Counted from the stretch's first letter, positions 45,291 to 57,420 are shown. The stretch is 64,000 nucleotides of DNA from Lolium rigidum (GCF_022539505.1 NC_061510.1:394240249-394304248), one strand, 5' to 3'. The notes: generated by a model not told the origin, from the sequence alone. Translations and numbers: made by a program.

Positions 45291-45977
45291 CCAACAAGTG
45301 CTTCGCTATGTTGGATCATTTGGCCTGGCATGCTGTCATCTCTTTAATCCCATTATTTCCTTCTCTTCATTACTTCTGACCCGAGTATCGAGCCTATAAA
45401 TCGAGCATGAACTCGCTTCGAAGAAGCAAAAGCCCGGCCCGGCCTGAGAGGTCTTGCCTGATCCTTATCTAAATTGTGCAAACTACAAGCCCAACCCGCC
45501 CCGACCGTCTGAGCTTCAAATACCAGGCCCGAGCCCAGCCCAATGTGCTAGGCCGGGTCGGGTCGTTCGGGAAGGGCTGCTCATGCTCAGCTGTACTCGC
45601 CGCCAACTCGCTCATGGCTTGCCGAAAGCCTTCTCCGCGGCTTCGTGGGGTCGCCACGGCAGCCTTGAATTATTTCTTAACAAAAAAAAAGATAAACTTT
45701 TCATCTATGTCCTAGATGTGATCTAGAGTTCTACAAAGGCCCACGTAAACGTAGGTTTGCCTGGCCAACGTGTCAATGGCTGCTCGCTCGCTAGACGCGA
45801 CCATTTTCGTTCGTGCAGTTGACCACCGCGGCTGACTCCAGTCGTGTGAGTGTGACTCGTGTCCTGTTCTTGACTTTGTGTAGTGTTCGGTTCTGCCCCT
45901 CGTCTCGTCTCTCCGCGCCGCCCATCCTCCTTCCTCGCGTCGCGTCGCGTCCCGACCAAATCAATAGATTCAAGGGT
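45291..45977 (+). promoter_or_regulatory. Upstream region and 5' leader of the MMT gene
   Basis: About 690 bp separate the LINE target duplication from the MMT start codon. The last 150 bp are C/T-rich and GC-rich, as in grass 5' leaders. The MMT frame stays open upstream to an in-frame ATG at 45813, but the first ATG matching the family N-terminus is 45978. No TATA box can be assigned confidently. The LINE insertion lies about 700 bp upstream and could have displaced distal promoter elements. Confidence 0.4.
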
Positions 45978-48900
45978 ATGGCAGCGCCTGTGGCGATCAG
46001 CAGCAAGGACGTGGATGCCTTCCTGGCGTCGTGCGCGGCGTCGAGCGAGGCCGCGTACGGCGCCGCCGAGGCCGTGCTCCGGCGCCTCCAGGACCCCGCC
46101 TCCCGTGCCGGGGCGCGCCGCCTCCTCGGCGCCGTCCGACGCCACTTCGCCGATGGGCAGGACGACGAATGTGCCCGCACCTTCCACTTCCGAATCCGCG
46201 ACGTCCTCCTCGACCCCCACCTCCAAGGTTCCCTCCCTGCTCTACACCTCCCTCCTCCCCGCAAACCCAGAACCTTTCGCCGATTGGAATGTCATGTATT
46301 GACCCGGTTACGGCCATCCATCGATCAGTAATTCGACGATAACTAAAACCTTGGTCTCTAATTGTTATATAGGTAATCAACTGTTCTTGTTATAGTGTTG
46401 GGAAAAAGCCTAGAGTGGCATGCCCTGACTACCAAGTAGACATGATTTCAGAAAAGAAACAAAAATAACATGAGCGGCCTGTTCTCGTTTTCGTGTAGTT
46501 CAGGTTTTGGCCTCTTTGTTAGCTTAGCTTATCTGCTGTTTATGTTGCCTTGGTTTACCTGTAACTTTTGCGCCTTCTTGGTGTTCTCCTTCGAATGCAA
46601 AATGACACATCATTTTGGTGCGCGTTCGAGGAAAATAATTTTTACAGTATGTTATATATGGAGTCTGGCTCTAACATGATTTTTTGTTGTTACTGTTTGT
46701 GTGCACAATGTATCAACTGATGTCTTCAGTCGACGCAGTGGTCATAACTTTCATTGTCTAGTATTTTTATTTTCTTTTCATAACTTGAGAAATTTATCAA
46801 CTGCTTCTAGGATCCCAAAAAAGAAAGAAGCTAACAGTCATGGAGATTCCTAGCATTTTCATTTCTGAAGATCGGCGCTTCGCTTTCTACGAGGGCCTCA
46901 ATCAGCTTCCAGATCATGTTTTCAGGGATAAGACAGTTGCAGAGCTGGAATGTGGCAATGGTTGGATATCCATTGCGCTTGCAGAAAAGTGGTCCCCTTT
47001 GAAGGTTTTTTCTCTTATTCTCTGGATACTTTACCTTGTCACCATTGTTACACAAATGGGACCTGCCGCAGTTAGACATTTTTATTACACAAGTAGGAGC
47101 TGCAGCAGTGAGATATTTACCCAAATTTCATGATACACCAGTTTTCAGAACTTTTCAGTGATCACCAACAACCTAATTTGCTTGGTACATCTAAGAAAAC
47201 ATTATCCAAGCTGAGCATTGTTTGTTTCTATGAAGGTATATGGTCTGGATGTTGACCCAAGGGTTATCAAGATTGCATGGATAAATCTTTACTTGAATGC
47301 ACTAGATGACGATGGTCTCCCAATCTATGATGGGGAGGGGAAAACATTACTTGATAGAGTTGAATTCCATGAGTCTGATCTTCTTGCATACTGTAGAAAC
47401 AATAAGACAGAACTTGATTGCATTGTTGGATGCATACCACAGGTACGGTCAGTTACTCTATTTAGTCAAGCAAAAATATATTAGACCAGAACAGAAGGAA
47501 AATGCTTACTCCCAAAATATGATTTTCAGATTCTTAACCCCAACCCAGAGGCCATGTCAAACATTATAACTGAAAAATCAAGTGTTGAGTTCTTGTACTC
47601 CCTGAACAACTACTATGATCTTCAGGTAAGTTGAAAGACATCCTTTTGCATGTTCATCACTTTAGCCAACTCAATTTACCTAATACCAATGATGACTCAT
47701 CTTCATGTTGTTTTTCTAGCTGGAGTAGGAGGATCAAGAGTGAATGTATTTCTACCCATTTTTCTCGTTGTAGCTGCATTCTTTCTTATAACCATATTAG
47801 AAGAAAAGAATGTGTTTGGATCAGTTGCTAACTATTTGATAATATGTATGTCATGATGTACACATACTTTTGATCAAGTTATTTCCTATGGTGATGGGCT
47901 TGTTCTATTTCAATTCCTTTTGTTAATTTATTATGTTTCTAAGCTTGATGCATGTCTTATTGCATCCAGAGTTTTGCTGAAAACCAATTTGGCCTTGGGT
48001 TGATTGCTCGGGCAGTTGAAGAAGGGATAGCTATCATAAAGCCTATGGGTATTATGATATTCAACATGGGAGGCCGACCAGGTCAAAGCATCTGCGAACG
48101 CATATTTCTTCGCCGTGGATTACGCATCAATAAGCTCTGGCAAACAAAAATTATGCAGGTAGCAATGCTGTGACAGGCCATACTAATTAATCAGGAAGTA
48201 TTTTCCATGCCAGCATTATGCTCGTGTTTGACCAACAATATGTACTTCGAGTTGCACAGCCGCTGTTAGTAGGGCCTAGGATCATCACCTGCCTGCCTAT
48301 TCTATTTTGCAACGACTTCGTTTGGATTACCATCTACTTCGGTTTTTTGCAGGCTATCGACACAGATATTTCAGCTTTAGTTGAAATTGAGAAAATGTGC
48401 CCTCATCGCTTCGAGTTTTTCATTGATCTTCATGGGGATCAACCTGTCTCTGCACGCACTGCCTTGGCATACATGAAATCTGGTGGCCATGTTTCACATG
48501 CTTTCTACGTGTATAGCTGTCAACTTCGCCAACCTAACCAGGTTCCTTCATGTTGTCTTTTGATTTATAAAAGCAATAGTATAACAAAGGGAATAGTGCT
48601 AATTCAGAAAATTTTCAGGTGAAGAAACTATTTGAGATTGTTAAAAATGGATTGCATGAAGTCAGCAGCTCCCTCGATTTATCCTTTGATGATGATTCTG
48701 TTGCCGCTGAAAAGATGCCCTTCCTAGTACACCTAGCTAGTCTTCTGAAAGATAATAAGCCCATTCCTTGTGAACCTCCAGCTGGATGTTTAAACTTCCG
48801 GAATCTTGTCGTGGAATTTATGGACTGCTACCACCACATACCATTAACTCCTGATGTAATGCTTTGTCTCTATTGTTTTTCACAATCATGTTTGCTTATG

Positions 48901-51900
48901 CCATAAATTCGTAACATCAAGGTATCCCTTGCTTCTATCTTATGCTTCATATGATGTTTTTCTTTTCTGGTATACCAGAATGTTGTTGTATTCCCTTCCC
49001 GCGATGTGGCAATAGAATATTCTCTTCGACTATTCTCTCCAGCACTTGCAATTGTTGATGAACATCTGACCAGGTACTTGCCCAAGCAATGGTTAACATC
49101 TTCAGCAATTGAGGTACCTCTCTCTCTCTCTCTCTCTCAACAAAAAGGTGCACGTGCATGCGTCCACAGCTTGTGCAAGTCATGCAACACTTCTTGTTTG
49201 AGCAACTTCTAATATGTACTAAGCAGTTCCATTTTCTTTTGCCTTATAAAAAAAGTATCTTGTTAGACGGAAACAGCGGAAAAGACATGTCTGTTCTGTG
49301 AACAAAAATGATGTTTGGAGAATGTTAATGCTACAACTTTGTTTTGAAACTTCAGGGGAGAGCAGATTGTAACCATGCTGAAGACGCGGTCACTGTAATT
49401 GAAGCACCGGCCCAATCAGATTTGCTGATTGAGTTGGTCAGGAAACTGAAGCCTCAGGTTGTTGTTACTGGCGTAGCTCAATTTGAGGTTATCACCAATG
49501 CAGCTTTCGTGAACTTACTAAGCACAACGGAAGATGTTGGTTCTCGCTTATTCATAGACATTTCAGAGCATCTGGAGTTATCTAGTCTGCCAAGCTCTGA
49601 TGGCGTGTTGAAATATCTTGCTGGAATCACCCTACCTTCGCATGCAACTATACTATGTGGTCTTGTAAAAAATCAGGTGCCTGTAACTTACCACATCAAT
49701 TGTTTTTCCATTAGCATTGTTCTTTCCGTGAAGGACGCTTACATACCATGTTATGTCAATTAGCCTGGAACTGTAACTTAACTTCTGTGCATTCTTACAC
49801 CTGCATTAGAAACACTGTCTAAAGGTTTCAATTTGTATCTGCTCTATCTAACTTTGGGTTCAAATATACAGGTTTACTCTGGCATGGAAGTTGGTTTTGC
49901 CATTTCTGAGACAGCTGTATGTAAGGCATTATCACAAACTATTGAGCTATTGGAAGGACACACTTCTGTGATCAGCCAGCACTATTATGGCTGTCTTTTA
50001 CATGAGCTGCTGACGGTTCAAACCGGTGATCGTCATCCACAGCAAGAGGTAAGCATAATTTCCCTCATCTAGTGCTCCACCTCATCCATCCTCACGATAA
50101 CAACTGATGTCTGGTAAACCTTTCTTTATTGGACATTCCCCTCACTCCTCAGCATGACTCAAGTAATTCATAAATCTTGGATTAATCCCTCCACTTAGTT
50201 GGATAACACCTACTCATAGTAAACAGACAAATGTATTGCTACTTTACTACGATGTTTGATTATGATCTCATCATATCAAAGTGTGCTTGTTGACTTCAAT
50301 GTGTATTTTTTGGTTTTCTTGCTTTTAAGTTTCTCCTTGCTCTTTTTTCCAGAGACAACCTGCAGAAGTGAAACCTCAAATGATGATAGGATTTTCCAAT
50401 TCAGCTAGGTCTACCCTAGAAGAAGCTGAATTTTTTGTTCCTGATTCCAAGGATTCTAGTGTCATTCATATGGATTTAGATCGAAGCTTCTTGACAGTAC
50501 CTTCTTCAGTGAACGCCTCCATTTTTGAAAGTTTTGTGAGGCAGAACCTCACGGATTCTGAAACTGATGTTCATTCTAGCATTGAAAAGCTGGTGAGAGA
50601 TACCTATGGTTTCCCAGGAGACGATTGTCCCGACATTGCAAAAGTCAGTTACCGTAAGGAAATTATGTGTGGCAGCACCTGTCTTGCACTCTTCAACAAG
50701 CTTGTCCTTTGTTGTATGCAAGAACAAGGCACCTTCCTTTTCCCCTTTGGCACAAATGGGCACTATGTCAAACTGGCGAAGTTTTTGAATGCAAAAACCT
50801 TGACAATTCCAACAAATGTAGATTCAGGCTTCAAGATTGAACCGATGGCGTTAGACGCAGCTCTAGAGGATGCATATGAGAACAAGAATGTAACTCGGGC
50901 ATGGGTATATATTTCAGGCCCTACAATCAACCCTTCTGGTTTCCTGTACAGTGATGGTGAGATAAAAGATCTGATTTCCGTTTGTGCTCAACATGCAGCT
51001 AGAGTAGTGATAGATATCTCCTTCTCTGGTCGTGAGTTTCAAACTGATGGCTGGAGTCGGTGGAATTTGAGTAATTTGTCTTATGATATTTGTTTATGCC
51101 CCCCACTCAGTTATTTTATGCTTGGAGAGCTGTCTCTTGAGCTGACCACAGGTGGGCTTGAATTTGGATTCCTGATTTCGAGTAAGCCGTCTGATGTGGA
51201 AGTTAGTTTCCGAAATTTGAGTCAACCACATAGCACACTGAAGTACACTTTCGGAAAACTGTTGGGTTTGAGTCAGCCGTATAGAATAAGCACACTGCAC
51301 TACAATTTGAGAGAACTGTTGGGTCGTAAGAACGAGTGGGATGGGCCGTTCCCTAATCCCATCATGGAGCAAAAGGAGAAACTAAAGAGTCGTGCCAACA
51401 AGTTGACAAAGGTTAGTACTCTGTAATAATGTGAAGTACCCTCTCAACTTTTCCCTTTCAGTTCTTACTTCAGAGATAAATATTGGCAGAACCTTAGCCT
51501 TATCTTGGTAACTTGGGTTAATGTTAAGTTTTTTTTAGGGAAGTTAATGTTAAGTTGAGTCAATGCTACCACGTAAAACACTATATCTGCTGTGACGTAG
51601 ACAGTCGTAAAAGAGAGTCATCTTTGTTTCGGCTGATTGGCCGAGATACCCAGTTTATCGTGAATCGGTTGGTAAACGATAAGATTTCAACATATCGGCC
51701 AATTTATCGCGTCACCGATATTTCAGCCGATTTACTGCATGAGAGCCGATATTTCGCCCGATTTTCACTCTCATGGCCGATATTTCGGCTAATTGTCAGT
51801 GAAATTTCAATGAAATTTGGTATGACAGTCGATATTTCCGTCCTATGGTTTTGTAGAATTGTGCATTAGCTCAAATTTTCCATTATTATTCATTCAAATG

Positions 51901-54109
51901 CAAGGAATCAAGGCAATACTTATGTGCAGTTGAACGGGTCGGTGGCGCGACTAGAGGGGGGGTGAATGGTCGCTACTCAATTTTTATATCTTTTTCAGTT
52001 TTAAGCGCGATGCGGAAGTAAAGGTGGCAACTTTAGCAACTACGGTGAACCTAGTATGATGCTATACGATGCAACAAGTAAAGAAACCGACAAACAGGTA
52101 AAGAGAGAGGGAGTGGGACAACCTAAAAAGGGAGTACGTAGTGCGTTGAGGAGGTGTGGACCACAAAGGTCCAACGGCCACATAGGCCTCACCTTCTTCC
52201 TCGAGAAAACCCCACGAAGGAGCTTTCCCTTCTCCACTAAGAAGCCGGTCGAGGTGGTGGTTCCTTCACAAGGTTGGGGCGAGCTCCACAACACCGGAGG
52301 CTCCCAACATCCTATGGGGCTAGCACAACTTCAAGCTAGCCTCCATAGGAGCTCATCTCCAACAGATCCCACAATAGGAACCCTAACATCAAGATCCACT
52401 AAGGACTAGGTGGTATTGGTGAAATCTTTCTCGGTGGAACTATAGATCGGGGTCTCCTCTACCAATCCTCAAAGTTTGGGCATGATTGGTTGGATGGGGA
52501 GGGTATCCTCAAGGTTTTGAGCTCATCAACAATGGAGGAGAGAGAGAAGACTTGAGTCGAGCTGGGGAAGAAGGCCCCCTTTTATAGGGGCCTCCAAATC
52601 CAACCGTTATGCCTAGTTCCCGCATGACCGGTACTACCGCTCCTGGGTCTCGGATCAGCCTGACACATGGGGCTCAACCGGTACTACCGTTGCAGGTACC
52701 GTCAAGGTACCGCAGGATCTTTGGGAGCCCCGGGCTCCTGCGTACCAGGGCGGAAGTTCTGCGTGTTTGGCATGACCGGTATCAAACCGGTACCTGGTCG
52801 GAAGTACCGCTTGGAGCGGTACTACCGGTCAAGGTACCATCAAGGTACCGGCATGCCTACTTCAAGCCTTTCCCTCGTGCGATGACAGCAGCGGTACTAG
52901 TGACCGATACCAATAGCGATAGCGGTACTACCGCTCTTGGTACCGGTACTACCGGGCATGCTGGAACTGCTTTCTTCTCTTTTTCTCTCCAACCATGTCG
53001 CCTCGCGACACACACACAAAACCAGAAAACCTATCAACTAATCTTGAGTCTTCCGATCCTGAGGTGTTCAGTGAGGGCACTGTGCACCTGCAAATCTTTT
53101 CAAATCAACTATGCACACGGTGAAATTCATTCGAGTGTTGTTATCAAACACACAAAACACTATGGATAGATCTTGCTCTTTCAGCAGTGCTCCAATATTA
53201 TTTTTTGCATAACATAATATAGAAAATTTAGTGTCGAAAATTAGGGTTCACAAAAAATAAGCCGATCAATGGCTGACTGATAAAATCGATTAATCGGTCG
53301 ATAAGCGGTTAATCTTTATTTTAAGGCCAACCGATAAGTTAAGATTAACGATTTCATGAACATTTTTCTATGTTGGGATTGGTTACTAGCTCAAATTTGA
53401 TACAAATTTTTTTGGGGAACTCGTGGGAATGTGTTTCTATTTGTTGATAGGCTTTTGGTTTACACGACCGAGTGCCGCGAGTGTTTGTCAAAAAGCTTTT
53501 GTAACTAATTGTGTAGGCGATTTTGGTCACGAACAGGCTCTGTTCTGGTGTAACATTCTAAACTACCCTCTCAGTTTTCGTGCACCGTTCCAAATCTTAA
53601 TTTAGTGATAAATATTGGAGAACCTTGGCCTAATCTGAGTAAACTTGAGTTTATGTTAGGAAGTGCATCCAAAAGTTGGCTGAGTCATAAAACGCTATAA
53701 CTGCAAGTTGGTAGACAATAATTTTGCACATGCGCAATAAGGACTTGTGAGTTTAAGCATTTTGGTGTTTCCTCGCATGGTTGACATGATCTCTTCTTTT
53801 CCCTGCAATTATCAGACACTTGAGAGCTCTGGCTGGGAGGTCGCTGGCGGCCATGGTGGTATCTCGATGCTGGCGAAGCCGACCGCCTACATCGGCAGAC
53901 CATTCAAGACGGACGGGTTTGAAGGCGAGCTCGACGCCTGCAACATCAGGGAAGCCATTCTTAGATCCACCGGTCTGTGCATAAGCAGTAGCAAATGGAC
54001 CGGGATACCAGACTACTGCAGGTTCAGCTTCGCTCTCGAGAGCAGCGAATTCAACAGGGCAATGGACTGTATAGTTCAGTTCAGGGAGTTGGTTCTGGGA
54101 GATGATTAA
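45978..54109 (+). CDS. MMT1: Methionine S-methyltransferase, 12 exons, 1115 codons
   Basis: The enzyme makes S-methylmethionine from methionine and SAM (the SMM cycle, phloem sulfur transport). Exons: 45978-46227, 46811-47004, 47236-47442, 47530-47625, 47970-48158, 48353-48541, 48619-48855, 48979-49113, 49356-49676, 49872-50048, 50353-51411 and 53816-54109. All introns are GT-AG and no stop interrupts the frame. The N-terminal methyltransferase domain has [18 protein letters not shown], motif I ([18 protein letters not shown], residues 127-144), VYGLDVDP and [15 protein letters not shown]. The C-terminal half is aminotransferase-like ([20 protein letters not shown]) and ends [17 protein letters not shown] ... 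CRFSFALES. Plant MMTs are about 1090 residues. Oddities: residue 130 is Glu (GAA, 46948-46950) where motif I normally has Gly. A 17-19-residue duplication occurs at 51217-51324, and the region around [19 protein letters not shown] looks divergent from what I recall of grass MMTs. The family is certain; the activity is uncertain. Confidence 0.93.
51217..51324 (+). repeat. In-frame tandem duplication within MMT exon 11
   Basis: Copy 1 (51217-51267) encodes [17 protein letters not shown] and copy 2 (51268-51324) encodes [19 protein letters not shown]. Both DNA copies start TTGAGTCA and end GAACTGTTGGGT or AAACTGTTGGGT. The family normally has one such segment ([19 protein letters not shown]), so the duplication adds about 19 residues in the C-terminal domain. 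Confidence 0.8.
51412..53815 (+). other. Intron 11 of MMT, enlarged by repeats
   Basis: The other MMT introns are 77-583 bp; this one is 2404 bp. It contains a CCGATATTTC-rich patch (51640-51850) and a segment starting near GACTAGAGGGGGGGTGAATGG (51950-51970) that looks like a TE insertion. Inside the latter is a block of CGGTACTACCG motifs (52620-52960). Intron sequence around 51430-51605 is also echoed at 53550-53720. No coding domain is present. Confidence 0.6.
52620..52960. repeat. GGTACTACCG / GGTACC palindrome cluster
   Basis: CGGTACTACCG or GGTACTACCG occurs at about 52629, 52680, 52818, 52922 and 52943, with many GGTACC and AGGTACCG hexamers between. The unit is a near-palindrome and is interspersed rather than strictly tandem. 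Confidence 0.75.
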
Positions 54110-55106
54110 TAAGTCATAAATACCGAGATAGGGATTAACTGCATGGAGTGTAAAACCTGAAGAAATGCAATTATCTTTTATCTTTTATTTGTCCTTCAAG
54201 CATGGTATTTTGTGGAGTGGCCAAGGAAAAAGGGCAGTAGTACCTAAAGTGTCTAGGCATACAATAACTGTTAGAGTCGTTTGTTAATCTCCATGTACTA
54301 GTACTACTGCTTATTATGCCTTGTTGCGTCGGAGGTTTGTTGTAGATTAGGTGCTTCATGTGTGAATCATGTATTCCTGTATACTTATTGTACTCATTAA
54401 TCATCCCGACCTGCATATCAGGTAGTACAAAGCAGTGCATAGACATGGTATCGGTAGCGGTGGTGGAGGGCAGATTGCACAAGTGGAGAAGAAGCTTTGA
54501 GCAAGGTTGTAAGAAGAATTGCAGACCAGCACGCTAGGTTAGGCTTTGACCAACCATACCGGTTTCGGGGCATTCAGAAATAAACTAGTGTTTATGTCAA
54601 ACTGACAGGAAATTGTCATAGTGGCATTTGCCTAGTTGGAGAATTTTTCACAGTAAAGAATTGAATGCGTTTTTTGGGGTTATTGGAGGCCATACTTTAA
54701 ACATAAGTTCACTAATTTTTGATATCTCACACTGGATGTCAACATGAGAGCACCTCGATATGTCAAGCAAGCAGATGCTATAGTATATTTGCATTTGTAA
54801 TTTTTCCCACTACAGTTGACAACAATGTCAACCTAGAAATATTGCTATTGCTCCAGGCACTGAAGCAGCTGCTGTGGGAGCAGTTGTAAGTGGCCACCAG
54901 GTTCAGGATCCAGCGGGACGCCTGATGCACCACATGCGTCTTCCCAGAGCAGATAAATGCTTGCTACGAAGCAGTATGCATCAGCAGTTCAGCACCATCC
55001 CAATTAAGCAAATTGCTTCTTCTCGGCGCTGTCCCCATTTCTTGAGTAATGTCGTCATGTTGTCAATTAATTATATGATGTTATTTATGTTCTTTTTGTA
55101 ATATAG
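54110..55106 (+). other. MMT 3' region and downstream sequence
   Basis: This contains the MMT 3' untranslated region. An AATAAA at 54582-54587 is a possible polyadenylation signal. No further gene is evident. A short open frame at 54874-55101 has no recognisable domain. Confidence 0.45.
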
Positions 55107-55108
55107 TA

Positions 55109-55190
55109 CTCCCTCCGTTCTTTTTTAATTGACTCGAATTTAGTACAAGTTTGTACTAAATCCGAGTCAATTAAAAAGGAACGGAGGGAG
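55109..55190. mobile_element. Stowaway MITE (Tc1/Mariner), 82 bp, TA target duplication
   Basis: CTCCCTCCGTTC at the left matches GAACGGAGGGAG at the right, and the arms continue to pair almost to the centre (GTACAA/TTGTAC), giving a near-perfect 40-bp hairpin. TA flanks both ends (55107-55108 and 55191-55192). This is a typical grass Stowaway element. Confidence 0.97.
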
Positions 55191-55192
55191 TA

Positions 55193-55410
55193 GTAGAGAG
55201 TGGATGGCCACTCGTTTGCCATGTCGACCGCAGACTGCACCCACTGTGGTGGGTGTGCTATGGTTTACCCAGCCATATACACCAAATCCGCCAAGTACAC
55301 CGGCACCATGGCGAGGTTCGGCTTCCTGTCGCCGTGGTTCAAGTACAAGTGCACGGTGGCGGCGGTAGTCAGCGACATAGAGAAGCCGAGGAGCGCAACA
55401 CGTCCTTCCA
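55193..55410. other. Unassigned sequence between the MITE and a LINE
   Basis: Both strands are open for about 60 codons. The minus frame reads SMSLTTAATVHLYLNHGDRK and NLAMVPVYLADLVYMAG. I do not recognise it, and it is cut by the LINE insertion. It may be a gene fragment. Confidence 0.3.
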
Positions 55411-55422
55411 TTGTCATCTTAC

Positions 55423-56834
55423 TTTTTTTAAACATAAGGCCTAAGCCCTGCTTTAAATTAATAAAGCCACGAAACCGGCAGATACAGAGTGCATACATAG
55501 CCAACACAGCGAACAGGACACAAATACACAAGCAAACAAAGGATAAAAACTACGAGCTTCGCTTGACATGTCGTGTCCATCGTCTTCACGAACGCCGACA
55601 CCAGGAGAAGCAGGGGCAGTAGGGAGCATCATCCGCAGGCACACTGCATGCATTTCTACCACAAGAACGAAAGGAGGCCAGCACACGGTCTCTGACTCCG
55701 AAGAGGGATCCCTTCCCTCTCGCCCTGGATCGCAGGGCGCCGCACCGTCGAAAGGCAGAGAGGTTCCCCCAAGAACGCACCATCGCTGAGACTACCCAAA
55801 GCTCAAAGGAGAGATCAAGACCAGCCGCCGCACCAGAAGCCACGCCACGGCCACTGCCACCCACATCACCGTCCAGAGGACGCACGCTGATGAACGAAGG
55901 CGCACTAGGAGGATCGGCAGACAAAAAGCAGCAACCACCACCGGACCCAAGCTTGCGGAGCAACCTCCAGACCTGGCTCGACGCCGCGCAAGGAGCACCG
56001 CCAAGAACCACCACCGACAACAGAAGAAGCTTGCCAACCACCCCAGCAGCCCCGGACGGTGCCTTCAGGAAAGGGAACGACATCGTGACGCCGCCACCGC
56101 CCAAGCAGGGACTAGGGTTTTCACCCTGGGCAGGGGGTTGGGTGGGGAGGAAGAAGGGATCTCAACGAAGCCTCCAAGGAGGGAATCGGCGCCGGGGGCG
56201 TCGACGACGTCGTGGCCACCGCCGGCCAGAGGTTTCCCCCGGTCCCGACCAGCCCCACCACCAACAACCCGGCCACAAACCCGCAGATCTGGCCGAGAGT
56301 TGCGAGCTTCATCGTTCGGGGGCGGAGATCTCCCCAGATCTGACGCCGCAGGCCGGCGGAGGGCCCCGAGCGTCGCACCACACGTTCGCCGCCTCCCCGC
56401 CGCCCGCACGGCCGAGGACACGGGCCCGCACCACCCACGGCCGCCGCTCGCCGCGTAGAAGACAGCGCCGTTGCCACCATCCGGAGCCGCCGCTCCGGTG
56501 TCCAAAGATCCCCACCGGGGTCACCACCAGCCGCAACCGCCCCCGGAATCCGCGGCCGAGGTCGTGGAGGAGGGATTCGCCGAGCAGCGCCCCAGCCATG
56601 GCGGCCGCCGCGCAGCAACCAGCCCCCATGCTGCTGCGCCGCGGAGCGAGGACGAGACGGGCCGAGGAAGGAATCCCCGCCGCCCCCTTCACCGGCGACG
56701 CGGCCTTCGGCCGGCGTCACCTCTGGGGGCGACAAGGAGGGGCGGAGGAGGAGGGGGGCGGGCGGCGGCGCGCTTAGGGTTTCGCCCCCTCGGTCGCCTG
56801 GAGGGGGCGACGCGAGGGGAACGATACGCGTCCT
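55423..56834 (-). mobile_element. Internally deleted, non-autonomous LINE with target duplication
   Basis: TTGTCATCTTAC flanks it (55411-55422 and 56835-56846). On the minus strand it starts with a very GC-rich leader (CGCGTCGCCCCCTCCAGGCG) typical of grass LINE 5' ends. It passes through GC-rich open sequence without endonuclease or RT domains and ends with the LINE-type tail GGCTTTATTAATTTAAAG plus a short A-run. Both ends are present but ORF2 is absent, so it is a deletion derivative. The long open frames on both strands are a by-product of the GC content. Confidence 0.75.
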
Positions 56835-56846
56835 TTGTCATCTTAC

Positions 56847-57420
56847 TCTTGTTTTCCTCCCCTATCTCAAAACACTAGCTACAATTTTGTTGTAACTTCT
56901 ATCTATTCTCTTGTGTTCTTTAGATGAAAGACAGACATATTTTATTTGTATCGATTATGGTGGTGCATTCAACGATTTTTATAGGCATTAGGACATGGAA
57001 GCATGCTTTGCGCCTTAGCTACCTACCATTGTGTACCGTGAGACACTAATGCATGCAAGTATTCACGATAGAGTAAAAGAAAAGCAATGCATGGAAGTGA
57101 CGTGAATATAACCGTCACTACTTAATCGAGATACATTCTATAGAACGTCCAATGGATAGTTCTAGTGTTGCCCCCCTAACTGTAAAATAACAGTACTTTT
57201 AATAGTGCATGGTGTATTTTATACATGCTAGACTCGCTCTTACCTAGTGAAAAACAACTTCCATGGATGGCTAAGTCCTTTTTTTTATGTCGGAGGGATC
57301 ACGACGGCTTTATTCAGCAACAATGTTTGAAATAATAAAATTTGGATTTAGGTGCAAGGCAGGCCACGATGAGGATGGCGCCATAGGCGCTGGCGTAACG
57401 CTCCTTCTTGAAGGCCTCGT
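56847..57420. other. Intergenic sequence, no gene seen
   Basis: The sequence is AT-rich to 57280. A T-run (57281-57288) precedes a short CGGCTTTATTCAG stretch resembling a truncated LINE tail. No ORF is supportable. Confidence 0.4.

Noticed and set aside
45813..45977. In-frame N-terminal extension of MMT from an upstream ATG
   Set aside because: The frame is open, but the sequence is C/T-rich leader, and the family N-terminus starts at the ATG at 45978, which has G at -3 and +4.
55200..55410. Possible gene fragment with membrane-like minus frame
   Set aside because: About 60 codons, open on both strands, no recognised family and no splice context; not enough to call a gene.
55586..56878. 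Several long overlapping open frames on both strands (up to about 295 codons)
   Set aside because: Extreme GC content creates open frames in all phases. The interval is bounded by LINE ends and a target duplication, and no domain is visible.
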